Shown: positions 31,461 to 44,145, numbered from the stretch's first letter. The stretch: 64,000 nt of DNA from Plantago ovata (GCA_028274465.1 CM051458.1:19607566-19671565), one strand, 5' to 3'. The notes: generated by a model not told the origin, from the letters alone. Translations and numbers: made by a program.

Positions 31461-31811
31461 TTTCTGATTTCCCGTATCAGTAAATTCTTATTGTACATGA
31501 GATATCATTTAGTAAAATCTGAGAGATGAGCTTTGCTCTTTTTCTGAGTTCCCGTCTCAGAAAATTTCTTTGATACTTGAATACCTGTTTCAGTATCTTT
31601 TGATTGTCTGAGTGCCCGTCTCAGCAATCTTTAAGTTCTTTCTCTTACTGAGTGCCTGTCTCAGCAAGTGATCAAGTTTCCTAACAAATACCCGTTTTGA
31701 AGGAATTACTTGCTGAATGCCTGTTTCAGCAATCATGTAGTGACTTATCAATTCTTAGAAGAAATCAGTAAAATAGGAATACTTTGGCTTGCTGAATACT
31801 TGTTTCAGCAT
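31461..31811 (-). repeat. Array of seven hairpins, 7-nt loops (SIRE1)
   Basis: Plus-strand coordinates: 31789-31811, 31710-31732, 31644-31668, 31602-31629, 31572-31597, 31541-31563, 31461-31484. Read on the minus strand each is a stem around a 7-nt loop: ACAAGTA, ACAGGCA, ACAGGCA, ACGGGCA, ACAGGTA, ACGGGAA, ACGGGAA (consensus ACRRGNA). The inner stem is always CTGA/TCAG with an A-T or G-C pair next to the loop; outer stems vary in sequence but still pair. The array lies between the pol stop and the second ORF. Confidence 0.85.
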
Positions 31812-31828
31812 TCTGCCAAGTATATCCC

Positions 31829-34800
31829 TTATTGAGGTAGTTCAATCAATCCAAGGTTATACCTTAGCATTGCGAACCTATTATCCGGTAGGGGCTTGGT
31901 AAAGATGTCAGCAAGCTGATCTTCAGTTCCTACTTTCACAACCTCAATATCACTTTTTTCCACATGATCTCTAATGAAATGATGTCTAATATCAATGTGC
32001 TTGGTCCTAGAGTGAAACTTAGGATTTTTCGTGATTGCAATAGCACTTGTATTATCACAAAAGATTGGTGTTTTCTTTGCAGAAATACCATAATATCTTA
32101 ATTGTTGCTGAATCCATAGGATTTGAGCTGTGCAACAACCAGCTGCAATGTATTCAGATTCAGTAGATGAATTGGCGACACAGGTTTGCTTCTTGCTGAA
32201 CCATGATATTAATCTAGTACCCAAAAACTGACAAGTTCCATAGGTACTTTTTCTATCAAGAGCTGATCCTCCATGATCAGCATCAGAATAGCAAACCAAT
32301 TCAAGTCCAGAATCTTTAGGATACCATAATCCAACATTGACTGTACCTTTAACATATTTCAGTATCTTGATTGCCTTTTTGTAGTGTGATTCTCTTGGAT
32401 CAGATTGGAATCTTGCACACACACAAACATCATACTGAATGTCAGGTCTACTTGCTGTTAGATACAACAAGGAACCAATGAGCTTCCTATACTTGTGTTC
32501 TTCAACACTTTTGTCCTCTTTAGTATAGCCCAATTCGGTACCAACACTCATAGGGATCTTTTCAGGTTTCTCATCCTCTTTGATCCTAAACTTTATGAGC
32601 ATTTCTTTCGCATACTTTGCTTGATTTATGAATATTCCATCTTTGAGTTGCTTGACTTGCAATCCTAGTAAATAATTCAATTTTCCCATCATACTCATTT
32701 CAAACTTATTTTTCATGAGTTTGGCAAAATCATCACAAAGTTGCTTGTCCTTAGATTCAAAAATTATGTCATCCACATAAATTTGAACTAAGATTATTTT
32801 ACCATCATGGTTCATGGTAAATAAGGTTTTGTCAACTTCACCTTTCTTGAAACCATTTTCCAGCAAGAACTTAGCCAAGGTGTCATACCATGCTCTTGGT
32901 GCTTGCTTTAGACCATATACAGCTTTCTGAAGCTTGTATACCATCTTGATTTCTGAGGGAAGTTCAAAGCCAGGGGGTTGTTCTAGGTAGACTTCTTCAA
33001 CAAGTTCACCATTTAAGAATGCACTTTTAACATCCATTTGGTAAACAATGAAGTCATTGTGAGCAGCAAAGGCCAAGAAAAGCCTAATTGCATCCAATCT
33101 TGCAATTGGTGCATAAGACTCATCATAGTCCAATCCTTCAGTCTGACAGTAACCTTGAGCAACTAAACGTGCTTTATTTCTTGTTACTTCACCAGACTCG
33201 CTCAGCTTGTTTCTGAACACCCACTTTGTACCAATAGCTTTCTTGTCTTCAGCAAGTGGCACAAGTTTCCAGACTTTGTTCCTTTCAAATTGATCCAATT
33301 CTTCTTGCATTGCCTTTATCCATTCAGAATGCTTCAAAGCTTCTTCTATGGTTTTAGGTTCAATTTGTGAAACAAAGCAAGAGAACAATGATTCTACTTC
33401 TACGGCAGTTGCTTCTTCAGCAAGTCCGTGAGTAGCTTTGGATCTAGTCACTTGGCGTTTATTAATATCACCAATCATATCCGTAGAGGGATGATCTCTA
33501 ATCCATTTATTAACAGGTTTCCTGTTTGTTGGATCAGGATATGTTTGCTCATCAGCATGTGACTCTTCAGTATGTACTTGTTCAGTACTACTGGGAATTT
33601 GTGTCTCTGCTGAGATTTGTTCATCAGCAACTGCTTGTTCAGCATTGCTAGATTGAGGTATTTCATCAGCAGGTATTGCAGATTGCGTAATTTCAGCAAC
33701 TTCTGGAGCAACCGCGTCTTTTGCTGGAAATTCTTTGTCGTGAACTATATTTATCTTGTCATGACTCGGGGGAGGAGAGTCATTGTCAGAATCATCATTT
33801 AGTTCAATTGACTTGATTTGCCTAGCATCAGATTCAGTTCTTTGCTCATGTATGATTAACTTTTTTATACATTCTGATATTTCTTCTTCAGCAGGCACAC
33901 CTTGTGACTTTTCGTAGAATACAACATGCACTGATTCTTCAATATTTTGTGCCTTTTTGTTGTAAACTCTATAAGCTTTACTATGCAAGGAGTAGCCTAG
34001 AAATATCGCTTCGTCTGCCTTTGGTTGAAATGTTCTTAGGTATTCTCTACCATTATTAAGAACGAAACACTTGCAACCAAATACTCTTAGATGAGTGATG
34101 TTAGGAGGTCTTCCAACAAACAATTCATAAGGGGTTTTGTTGTATTCCTTAGTAATCAAACATCTGTTTTGAGTATAGCAGGCAGTATTAATCGCTTCAA
34201 CCCAATAAGCCTCACTTATTTCAGTGTCAGCAAGCATTGTTCTTGCGGCTTCTTTCAGGGTACGATTCTTCCGTTCAGCAACACCATTTTGCTGTGGTGT
34301 TCTTACTGAAGATAACTGATGTTGTATACCTTTTGAGGTACAATATTCAGTTATGTACTGGTTTACAAACTCAGTACCATGGTTTGTCCTTATGACTTTT
34401 ACCTTGTCATTTCTCATGACTTCAAGCTTATTCAGCAAGTTAAGTATTTCAGTCTTGGTTTCAGATTTGTGCTTGATGAATACTACCCAAGTGAATCTTG
34501 AGTAGTCATCTATCACGACTAGACCATACTTCTTACCAGCATAGCTTGTTGAAGAAGATTCAAACAAGTCCATGTGCAAGAGTTGTAAAGGTTTTGTAGT
34601 TGACGGTACTGCCTTGTTCTTGAAAGAAGATTTGGTTTGCTTTCCTTGCTGACATGCATTGCAAACACCATCCTTCTTAAAAGTAACCCTAGGTAATCCA
34701 ACTACAAGTGCCTTTTTAGACAGCTTATTCAGCGTCTTGAAGTTTAGATGACTTGTTCGTTTATGCCATAACCATGCTTTTTCACCAAGGCAATCATGAT

Positions 34801-35158
34801 CTGAGACAAGGCATTTTTCAACGTTTGCTGAAGACCAATCAATGGTGTACAAGCCTCCTGATCTTCTTGCAATCATTATTACCTTTTTAGTCTCAAAATC
34901 TACAAGTTTACATTCATCACTTTTAATTTCGATGAAGTATCCTTTGTCAGCAAACTGACTCATGCTGAAAAGGTTAAACTTAAGATTTTTTACATAAAGA
35001 ACTCCAGTGATGGTTATGCATCCTAACTTCACATCACCATAGCCTTTTGTAGAACCAGAGCCTCCACCAGCAAACCTTATTGTTGGACCTTTAGACCACC
35101 GTCTATAGTTTATAAGGTTATTCTTGTTGCCCGTCATGTGCTTTCCACAACCACTATC
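31829..35158 (-). pseudogene. pol: SIRE1 pol: protease, integrase, RT, RNase H
   Basis: Nearly complete Sirevirus pol, open for 1102 codons from ATG 35137. The protease active site [10 protein letters not shown] lies just upstream of that ATG, in frame but right after a TGA (about 35156-35158), so the true reading starts further up. Order: pre-integrase zinc module ([19 protein letters not shown]) near residues 120-165; integrase core 180-310; RVT_2 reverse transcriptase from about 620 with YVDD near 786; RNase H near 950-1060 ([17 protein letters not shown]). In the integrase the second catalytic Asp is replaced: RTNHGTEF where the family has RxDHGTEF, so it is probably inactive. The stop lies 29 bases before the first hairpin of the spacer array. 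Confidence 0.92.
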
Positions 35159-37523
35159 AAAGTGTCAGATTGCATCGTTTGTCTCCGTGGCTGAAGTCTG
35201 CACAATCAAGAGCAAACAAGTTAATTATCCAATGATGGATGTCCATTAACATGTTCAAGAATGCGTCCAGTGGAAACCCAAGTCTGAAGTTTTTCAACTT
35301 TGACTTGTTTTCTACTTGCTAAGGAACTAGGAGGTTTGAGCTGAAAGACTTTTGACTCGTGCTGGTCGAATCCACTTTCTGATGTGGTGTCTTGCTCTGT
35401 TGACCTTTTTGCTGAACATACTTTTCAGTAAGTTCTTTTCTAGCAAGGTTCCTTCTAGCTCTAGCATTGGGAGTCTTTTCAGAACTCTTAGGCTTGATTT
35501 TATTCATCTCTTTGAAGTATCTTTGCTGACTTTGCTTATACTCATGAAATAGTTGACTTTGCTTGGTTTTGAAACCTAGTCCACTTTTCGGAGAATGCTG
35601 AGCTTTAGCTTCAACAACCTTACTTGATTCAGGTTTGTCAGCAAAGGACTTCTGATTAGTTTTAGTAATCTTGCCTTTAGTCTTAACAACTTGCTTTTCA
35701 GCAACTTGTTTGGCGGAATGCTTCACAGCATTCTTCTTCTTTCCAGTTTGCTTTTCAGCAACCTGTTTTCCTTTTAAAGTCTTGTTACTTTGAGTAGCAA
35801 CAACGGGCTTTATGGTCATAGGTACTTGATTGCATGTTTCAGCAACCTTAGTTTGACCAAACTGATAGATTTCTGGTGGACTACTATCAGCAGCACGTAC
35901 AAAGGAGATAGGTGATTTATCTTTTCTTAAGATTTCTAAGTTATCACCTTCGCACGTTGCTCCTAAACCTTCTTTCTGAGATGGATCTCTCAAATAAGAG
36001 TTTAGTTCAGTCAGCGTATTACTTGCTTCCACATAGGATTTGAAATTGACTTTCATCTTTTTCATCTCTTGGATTTCAGCAAGTAACTTTAGAATTGAGG
36101 ACTGAAATTCTTCCAATTCTAATGCCATTTGAGAATTTTTCTCTGCAGCCTCAGCAATCAACTTCTTAAGACGCCTTATTTCAGCATCCTTTTCTTCTGT
36201 CTCTTCCTTCAGCAAAACGTACTTTTCATTAGTCTCCTTGGTCAGAGTTTCAGCAATTTGTAGTTTCTCTTGCTGTTTGCTGAGAGTTTTCTCAAATCTT
36301 TCGATTTCTCCTTGAATCTTGTCAAGGTCAATCTCGTCTTTACTTTCTGAGTCTGAGTCTGAGGAAGAGTTGTTTACCTGACCGGCCATGAGGCAGAATT
36401 CGTAGTTCGACACATCTGGATAAGCTTCCATAGCTATTCCACAGACTTCTTTGCCAATCTCCACGTCTAGAGTGGCTTCTTCATCGTCGGTGTCAGAACT
36501 TTCATCCTCACTATCTTTGGAGCTAGTATCAATACACAGTGCATCGATTTTTGCTTGAAGCTTCTTCTTTTCTTCAGCAATAAAAGCTCTTTTGAACTTC
36601 TTCTTCTTTTCAGCAGATTTGCCTTTCAGCAAAGGGAAATTAGCTTTGAAGTGTCCAGGCTTTTTGCAGTAAAAACATAGATCATTTCCAACTGCTGGTT
36701 CTTCTGATGATGTAGCTTGCTGAGCTTGCTTGTTCAGCGAGCTAGTTTCATTCTTGTACTTATGGTAGTTGTTACCAAGATGCTTTTCAGCTTCTCTTTT
36801 GCTTTTCGCCTTTCAAGTTCCTTACTGATGAATTTCTTCATGTTTTTAACAACTAAAGCATTTTCATCAGCAGGCTCTTTATCATTCTTCTTTTCAGAAG
36901 ATGACGGCTTTGCAGCAAGAGCAATGTTTTGCGATTTTTCAGCAAACACATTTTCTCTTCGCTTTGTCTCATAATTGACAGTAGCAAGATGAGAGAACAA
37001 CTCTGTTGGTGTAATGTCTGGAATTCCTTGATTATAATAGAAATTCTGAGTGTGGATCCATTCTTGATTTAGACTTTTGATGATAGTTTTCACTTTCTCA
37101 GAATCTGACTAGAGGTTTCCAACACCCAATGCTGCCATTTCACTAACAAGAGTTGTGAATCTGAAGTCCAAGTCTTCCAGTGACTCGTTTGTACCTTGCT
37201 TAAAGTTTTGAAACTTTAATTTAAGTACTTCAAGTTTGTTTTCCTTGGTTTTGTCAGATCCAGCACAAAGATCTTGAACCATTTTCCAAGCCTCCTTTGC
37301 AGTCTTAGCAACCCACAATTTGCACTGTATGGTATCCGGAGTTGATCTAATGATGATATTTCTTGCTTGGCCATCAAGACGGAATCTCTTAGCTTCGTCA
37401 GAAGTCCATTCCTCTCTTGGTTTTTGGCAAAACCGTATCTGATGGTTCGCCTAGAATGGTTTCCTTCCCAGCTTCAATGGTCTTGTGAGGGAAACTCCTT
37501 TCAATCTTAGTGATCTTGATAGG
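35159..37523 (-). pseudogene. gag: SIRE1 gag, main part
   Basis: Long Sirevirus gag, continuing from 43912 across element B. A UBN2-type capsid core lies at about 36900-37480 (LWVAKTAKEAWKMVQDLCAG, NQEWIHTQNFYYNQGI), a zinc knuckle near 36650-36700, then a Lys/Glu-rich coiled coil (about 35990-36330: EIERFEKTLSKQQEKLQIAE) and a basic Lys/Gln tail. A long coiled-coil gag is a known Sirevirus trait. Breaks: frameshift near 37430, TAG at 37109-37111, frameshift near 36795, frameshift near 35340. The zinc knuckle reads CFYCKKPGHFKANF: its last Cys is Phe, which should spoil metal binding. Bases 35159-35318 are the decayed gag-pol junction. Confidence 0.85.
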
Positions 37524-38797
37524 TGATGAACGGAGATTTGTCAGGTCTCGATTCAGCAAATAATATTTGTTATTTAGCCAAAGGCAATCCACAACTACAA
37601 CGAAAACCGTAGTGTAGTAGTAGAATGACTCGAGTGTCGTTCTCTCAGGACTATACTAGCTTTATCAAATCTAATTAAGAATATAAAACAACAAATAGAA
37701 AGCAATAGGGGTTTTCAACCAGATAATGGAGATTGGTGATAGTATGGTCCTTCTTAACATAATGGGTCGATAATCATGCATAAATTCCTCGGTCTTGCAT
37801 AGAGATCTTTGAATCAATCTTGTGTCCTGTTGCAAGTATTAAGCACTACGAAGATAATTTGGTCTGAATAGTCAACAACGATTGTCCTAATGTGTTCCAT
37901 AATTATTCAACACTACGAAGATAATTGGTCTGATGGTCGACTAGTGTCCATGCGTGCATAATAATCAATACAACATACGAGAATTTTGGTTGCAACTGAT
38001 CAATGAAATAAAGCAATGACACGGAGTATAATGCGCGATATAGCCATTAGCATGATTATCTTCCCTCGCCAAGAATTCACATACTACCACCAATGATAAG
38101 TTTAGCTACTCATAATAGGCATGCAATCAATAGCAATCATAGCAGAAAACATATTGAAAGAAGAATAAAATAAGTAGATAAAAACTGTAAGATACAAAGT
38201 TACCGAAGGTTGTCAATCTCCGGATGATTGCGATCCTACGCGCTCCAATCTGCTATGAAAAAGTATCCCCTAAGCTATGGAACTCCCAGGACAGGCCCCG
38301 GGAAGTTCCTACCTAAAACTATAGAGAGAGGTGAGAAAGTAGGCTTGGAAAGATATCATTTTCGGAGAGAAAACTGAACACTATATATAGGCCCGAAATA
38401 TCTCTGGGGCGGTTCGCCCCATGATTCCGGCGGTTCGCCCCCCAATATTTCGCGGAATTTCCGCGTTTTTCGACGCGGATTTGAATTTCTTCACCTTTTC
38501 GGACTCGGTTTATGACTTCTATTAGCCTTCTAACCTCCAGATTCGGCCCCTAGACTCCAAATCCTATCCGGAAACGTTCAGATACTCCAAATAGGCTTCT
38601 AGAACACCAATTCCTTGTAGACTTCAATATAATTGCCCCGAAATCTCCGAATTTCAACCAAAACCTGTAAAATAAAATCTAAAGGGAAACGTGACACTAT
38701 TCTAATAAAATGTACTAAAATATAGCTAAATTAACATAGAGGATAGCTAAAATAGGTGAAAAAGACTCGAACGAAAGTGTAAAATACACATTCATCA
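37524..38797 (-). repeat. 3' LTR of element B
   Basis: 1274 bp. TATA box at 38391-38400 (minus-strand CTATATATAG) with GGGGCG-GTT-CGCCCC at 38406-38420 upstream of it in transcription sense. Confidence 0.95.
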
Positions 38798-38815
38798 AAC
38801 TCCCCAAACCGAACC
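38798..38815 (-). other. Polypurine tract of element B
   Basis: Minus-strand GGTTCGGTTTGGGGAGTT, identical to that of A and D0, directly before the LTR. Confidence 0.88.
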
Positions 38816-40417
38816 TTTGCTTGTCCTCAAGCAACTAAGCTAGTCTCTAATACAAGAAACATGCAAGACTCAAAATGGAGTTTCATGCCAAATAAAATGA
38901 ACTAAATTACTGAATCTATGAAATAACATATGAACAAAAACCATATAAATCAAAGCATGAATATAGGTTGAAGAATACCTCGATTGACTTATACACATCC
39001 ACATAAGCACTTATGTCAAGACAAGATAGTCTCTCGTAACATTCTCTACCTGGACCTAGTCAGTGACGACGTAATGATGCATGCTAAGATACGAATGGTT
39101 GCCCCGTGCCTATTAAACTGAGGACTTACTGTTGTTCCACCATGTTAAGACTTTCCCTCAAAAGAGGTCGAACCAGTACTGGCTCTCATCAAACGAAGGA
39201 GGGTTCCTTATAAAAGATAACACTCCCCTATTCTACCCATCTCTCAAGTAAAGTCTTAAGCTATTCACCACTTCCTGAATGGCAGGACGAGGGTGGTCTA
39301 GAACAGATGACACTCAAGACAAAAATAGGAAAGCACGATTACGAACAATACGAAAAATGGAAAAGACTCAAAACTTTGCTAAACTGCTTTTGGCTTTCTT
39401 TTTGGACCCTTCTTTGCTTTTTTGGGGTCTTCTTTTCCCTTTTTTTTCTTTCCAGATTATTTTTCTTTTTTTTTTTCTCTTTTTTCTGGAATTTTTCTTT
39501 TTTTTTCTTTTTTGTTTTAACCAAAAGTAGCATAACAAAAAGAGAAACAAAATGACTCACACGACTTCCCAAACCTATTCGAAAGAATAGGTTGGAGTAC
39601 AAAATTTACGGAAAAAGGAAAATAAACTCACGATACGAGAATGAAAAACAGAAACAAGTCTAACGATGGTGTAACCCCCTCCCCAAACCTATTCGGAAGA
39701 ATAGGTTATAAACAAAAGATCACACAACCTCACACTACCTCCTTCCTAGGCATTTAGCAATCTCAAAGCATGGTGAAGACTTGTTGCCTCTTTGGTACAT
39801 AATTACTCGGGAAAACAACCATAAGACCCTAACATGCATCATCCTATTATAAAGGCCTTCGTGAACCGCAGTAGAGAAAACACCACTAAGTGATGTCGAG
39901 ACTACCTAGCTCAACTAAGTGCAATACATAAATGTGACAAGGCAAGCGAGAAAAACCTCAAACAAATTCATAGAGATGAAGCATACGATTAATGGCATAG
40001 TTAGCTGATCTACCCAATAAAAAAGTTCAAAAAATTCAGCAATAAACTCCATATAAAACATGCAAAACTATCCTAGGAAAGCAGTAAACGTGCAAAACCA
40101 AAAATCTCACGAGTTTTTCATAAGCAAGATAAGTATAAAGATAACCAGCGATAACCTCCTCCCCAAACCTGAACGTCGTCGCTCGTCCCGAACGTCGAAA
40201 GTGGATCCAAGGTGAGAGCTAATGCTTGTATAAGTGACCTAAAATACTCAATCAAACTCGTGAGATAAAAATTAAAGCGGTAAAGAAAGCGATAAAATCT
40301 CCGGGTTTCCTCCCGGATAGCGCCATTGTTTAAAGTCTTTGACTCGACTCCTGTCTGCGCCTATCTCTTCTTTTTGCGGGTACTAGGCTTCCCCTTCATG
40401 ATTCTCCTTCCCGTGCT
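38816..40417 (-). other. Non-coding 3' region of element B
   Basis: 1.6 kb without genes. It holds the pyrimidine-rich (sense purine) tract near 39380-39530, the twin hairpins at 39572-39593 and 39686-39707, and a PPT-like core at 40160-40169 (sense GGTTTGGGGA). Homologous to the last part of the 3' region of A. Confidence 0.8.
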
Positions 40418-42457
40418 TTAATCCTGTGAATAAGAGTGAACATAGACGTTATGACCACTGTAATCAATAGTGTCAGAAGTATCAGGTGGATCAGTTATGG
40501 CTTGCAACACATGTTGCTTGCCATCCACTTCGATAGTGCAAGTCCTTTGGTAGATGTCCATCACTGAGCGTATTTTAGTCAAGAATGTTCGTCCTAAGAG
40601 TATGACATCCCCCGTTCCTGGTGCTGATGATGGCATAATTACAAAATCGGTGTGGACAGAGGCTTCACCAATTTTGACTAATACATTCTTCACAACGCCT
40701 TCGGGTTTCACAAGGGATCCATCCGCCAGTTGCACAATAGCCTTATGCACAGTTAGTTCTCCAAGGTTACTCTTCTTGAAAACGTTCAAAGGGAGCACAT
40801 TAGAGTAGGATCCAGTGTCTAGTGTGGCTCGGACATCTTCAAGCTCCCCAATCCCGACCTTAATATCGAAACTTTGAGGGAGTGGCTCGGGATCCTCTTG
40901 CTCCTCTTCACTCTTGTTAGTACCAAGGTCCTTTTCTTCTTCTTTGGCCTGTGGGGGAAGTTCCCTCTTGCAACTCTCGCACTTAGCAACCTTCTTGATG
41001 GTGATTTCAACAGGTAAATCGCCCACTAACTTAATGGACAATGACTTTTCAGTGTTGCTAGGCAGTTTGCCTTGCTCCATATTTGCTCCTCGGTCGATCA
41101 ACTCTTGCAACTTTTGATGGGCAAGCCGAGTGCTCTCTTCCAACTTATCGAGCCTTGCCCTAGTCTTCTCATAATCTTCTTCATAACGTTTGAGAAAACT
41201 TTGTGTGTGATCAACGATCTTCTGTAAGTTCTCCATCAGTAGAGCCGACTTCGACTTCGGTGGCTCTTTCGGAGCGGGGTTTTCGTAGTGATCATTACCA
41301 TAGTTCAGCCTACTACGGTCTTGGTTAGGTCCATAAGTTTGGTTAGCCGGTGCATATCCTTGATTGTTACGGTATCCTCTTCTCCAAAATCCACCTCGAG
41401 GATTCCTACCGTCTTGTCCGTAGCTAACTTCTTGAGTGCCAAACTCTGTAGCAAAGGCTTCTTCTTCGCCTCCTCGAGCCCAGTTGCCATCATCGTATGC
41501 CAGCTCTGATCTACACATATGAGCCCCATGCCCATAGTTCTTGCATATTCGGCATACTTCGTTCGAAACAGTTGTTCCGGTGGCGCTCTTGAGGACTTGC
41601 TTCAATTCGTTGGTAAAGAACTCGAATTGATCCCCACTCCCCCTGTACATAGGGGCTTCTTGAGTCGGTGGAGCTTCAGGTCCACGTCTCCTAACCATTG
41701 CTCTTGGGTCCTTGAACTGCGAACCCTTGGCAAGCCTTTCGAAAACAGCCCAGACGACTTCTGCGATTTCCTCCCAAATATTGCCTCGGCATTGGAAATC
41801 CACCACTTGTTGGTTCTCGAAGGTTAGTCCATTGTAGAAGTGTTGGACTAAGTCAGAAAGCTCAAAACCATGGTGAGGGCACTTGTTCGTGAGATTTTGG
41901 AAGCTCTCGAATGCGGTGTAGATGGTCTCATCATAGTCTTGCTTGAATCCAGTGATCTGCGCCTTAAGCGCGGTAGTCAGAGTGTGTGGGAACTATTTCT
42001 CCATGAAAGCTGAAAAAACCTTTTCCCAAGTGTCCAGCGAGCCTGCTGGAAGAGAGCTCAGCCATGACTTGGCTCTGTCGCCAAGTCCCATAGCAAAAAC
42101 CTTCATCCTCAACTCATCCGTTGTTATGTTAGCTCCGGGTCGTGGGAGTTGGTTGACGAAATCATCGATATCGTTCAAGTACCCCATCACATCTTCCCTT
42201 GATAAGCCATAGAACCTCGGAAGTTGTTGGAATGCGTGGTTCTTGATCTCCAGATCTCGGGTTGCGGGCGAAAGAACAATCGCCGGTCCCCTCATACCAT
42301 CCTTGGTGGGTTGTACCCATGCCTTCAGTGGTCTAGCTTCTGCCATTCCGTCGATTTCCTTGAAAAGGAGTCGCCTTCTTTGGTGGTAGACTCTATCGAT
42401 CTCAGCAATTGAATCAGCAAGCGGTGTTCCAGCAGAACGTGTATGCGGCATACACAA
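40418..42457 (-). pseudogene. gag: Gag-protease gene of element B, one stop
   Basis: Homologue of the intact gene of A, starting at CMPHTRSAGTPLADS near 42457-42451. One in-frame TAG at 41993-41995 sits where A has the Tyr of FMEKYFPHTL; the frame is otherwise open to 40418. A 20-residue in-frame deletion near the N-terminus removes the acidic segment that A has after RRRLL. Zinc knuckle CRICKNYGHGAHMC near 41530, protease DTGS (ATLDTGSYSNVLPL) near 40820. Compared with A, the region before the protease is longer and has an extra KCESCKREL segment. The protease and nucleocapsid parts would not be made without stop read-through. Confidence 0.9.
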
Positions 42458-42638
42458 TCTGTAACTGACTAGGAAAGGTTATTAGAAACAGACTAGGAAA
42501 GGTGATTAGAAACAAACTAGGAAAGCAGAAAGAGATTAAAAAGGAAAACTAAAACTAAAAGAATTAGGAATCTAAAGTTGTAAATATAAACAAATTAAAA
42601 AGAAAAAAGGAGTATAGTCCCCGGCAACGGCGCCAATT
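42458..42638 (-). other. Leader and tRNA-Asp primer site of B
   Basis: The primer site at 42618-42635 reads TGGCGCCGTTGCCGGGGA on the minus strand, a perfect complement of plant tRNA-Asp. A short A/T-rich leader follows up to gag. Confidence 0.93.
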
Positions 42639-43911
42639 TGATGAACGGAGATTTGTCAGGTCTCGATTCAGCAAATAATATTTGTTATTTAGCCAAAGGC
42701 AATCCACAACTACAACGAAAACCGTAGTGTAGTAGTAGAATGACTCGAGTGTCGTTCTCTCAGGACTATACTAGCTTTATCAAATCTAATTAAGAATATA
42801 AAATAGCAAATAGAAAGCAATAGGGGTTTTCAAGCAGATAATGGAGATTGGTGATAGTATGGTCCTTCTTAACATAATGGGTCGATAATCATGCATAAAT
42901 TCCTCGGTCTTGCATAGAGATCTTTGAATCAATCTTGTGTCATGTTGCAAGTATTAAGCACTACGAAGATAATTTGGTCTGACTAGTCAACAACGATTGT
43001 CATAATGTGTTCCGTAATTATTCAACACTACGAAGATAATTGGCCTGATGGTCGACTAGTGTCCATGCGTGCATAATAATCAATACAACATACGAAAATT
43101 TTGGTTGCAACTGATCAACGAAATAAAGCAATGACACGGAGTATAATGCGCGATATAGCCATTAGCATGATTATCTTCCCTCGGCAAGAGTTCACATACT
43201 ACCACTAATGATAAGTTTAGCTACTCATAATAGGCATGCAATCAATAGCAATCATAGAAGAAAACATATTGAAAGAAGAATAAAATAAGTAGATAAAAAC
43301 TGTAAGATACAAAGTTACCGAAGGTTGTCAATCTCCGGATGATTGCGATCCTACGCGCTCCAATCTGCTATGAAAAAGTATCCCCTAAGCTATGGAACTC
43401 CCAGGACAGGCCCCGGGAAGTTCCTACCTAAAACTATAGAGAGGGTGAGAAAGTAGGCTTGGAAAGATATCATTTTCGGAGAGAAAACTGAGCACTATAT
43501 ATAGGCCCGAAATATCTCTGGGGCGGTTCGCCCCATGATTCCGGCGGTTCGCCCCCCAATATTTCGCGGAATTTCCACGTTTTTCGACGCGGATTTGGAT
43601 TTCTTCACCTTTTCGGACTCGGTTTATGACTTCTAGTAGCCTTCTAACCTCCAGATTCGGCCCCTAGACTCCAAATCCTATCCGGAAACCTTCAGATACT
43701 CCAAATAGGCTTCTGGAACACCAATTCCTTGTAGACTTCAATATAATTGCCCCGAAATCTCCGAATTTCAACCAAAACCTGTAAAATGAAATCTAAAGGG
43801 AAACGTGACACTATTCTAATAAAATGTACTAAAATATAGCTAAATTAACATAGAGGATAGCAAAAATAGGTGAAAAAGACTCGAATGAAAGTGTAAAATA
43901 CACATTCATCA
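42639..43911 (-). repeat. 5' LTR of element B
   Basis: 1273 bp; TATA box CTATATATAG at 43495-43504 on the minus strand. A short frame at 43845-44033 that runs into SIRE1 gag is an artefact of the junction. Confidence 0.95.
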
Positions 43912-44033
43912 ATAGGTCCATCATTAATGACGGTTACCATCTCATCACTAATGGCCTCAAGATGTAGCATCATGTTGTTTCGCCATTTCTCGTAATTTTC
44001 CAGCTTCAGCAAGGGAGCATCTCCTAAAGACAT
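43912..44033 (-). pseudogene. gag: SIRE1 gag, N-terminal fragment
   Basis: First ~40 codons of SIRE1 gag: MSLGDAPLLKLENYEKW, then NNMMLHLEAISDEM, the usual opening of copia UBN2-type gag proteins. Cut by element B inside the target site ATAGG; reading resumes at 37523. Start ATG at 44033, about 90 bases after the primer site. Confidence 0.88.
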
Positions 44034-44130
44034 CCTGTCAGCAAAGCACTACCAAACTGATCAAGTGAGAGTGATTTACGGAAAGCACCTAAGGGGATCT
44101 AGGTTCAGTGCAGAAGGCTAATGAACCTCC

Positions 44131-44143
44131 TGCTCTGATACCA
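44131..44143 (-). other. Primer binding site of SIRE1, tRNA-Met
   Basis: Minus-strand TGGTATCAGAGCA, two bases after the 5' LTR; complementary to initiator tRNA-Met. Confidence 0.95.
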
Positions 44144-44145
44144 CT

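Larger units (their letters stand above)
31182..31828 (-). other. SIRE1 spacer between pol and second ORF
   Basis: 647 bp of non-coding sequence carrying seven small hairpins (31461-31811) and an internal copy of the PPT core (31415-31423). The homologous spacer of SIRE2 is 58290-59193 and is longer, because SIRE1 has lost about 260 bp plus the start of the second ORF. Confidence 0.8.
37524..43911 (-). mobile_element. Non-autonomous gag-protease element B
   Basis: Complete minus-strand element of 6388 bp in the gag of SIRE1, with target duplication ATAGG (37519-37523 and 43912-43916). LTRs 37524-38797 and 42639-43911, perfect tRNA-Asp primer site, gag-protease gene with one stop, PPT; no polymerase. 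Same family as A and D0. Its LTRs differ at about 20 places by my count, more than those of A, so it is older than A and its gene is already broken. Confidence 0.93.

Noticed and set aside
35159..35318. Intron at the SIRE1 gag-pol junction (acceptor-like TTGATTGTGCAG)
   Set aside because: The acceptor looks fair, but I cannot find a convincing donor, and the region has frameshifts that confuse the reading.
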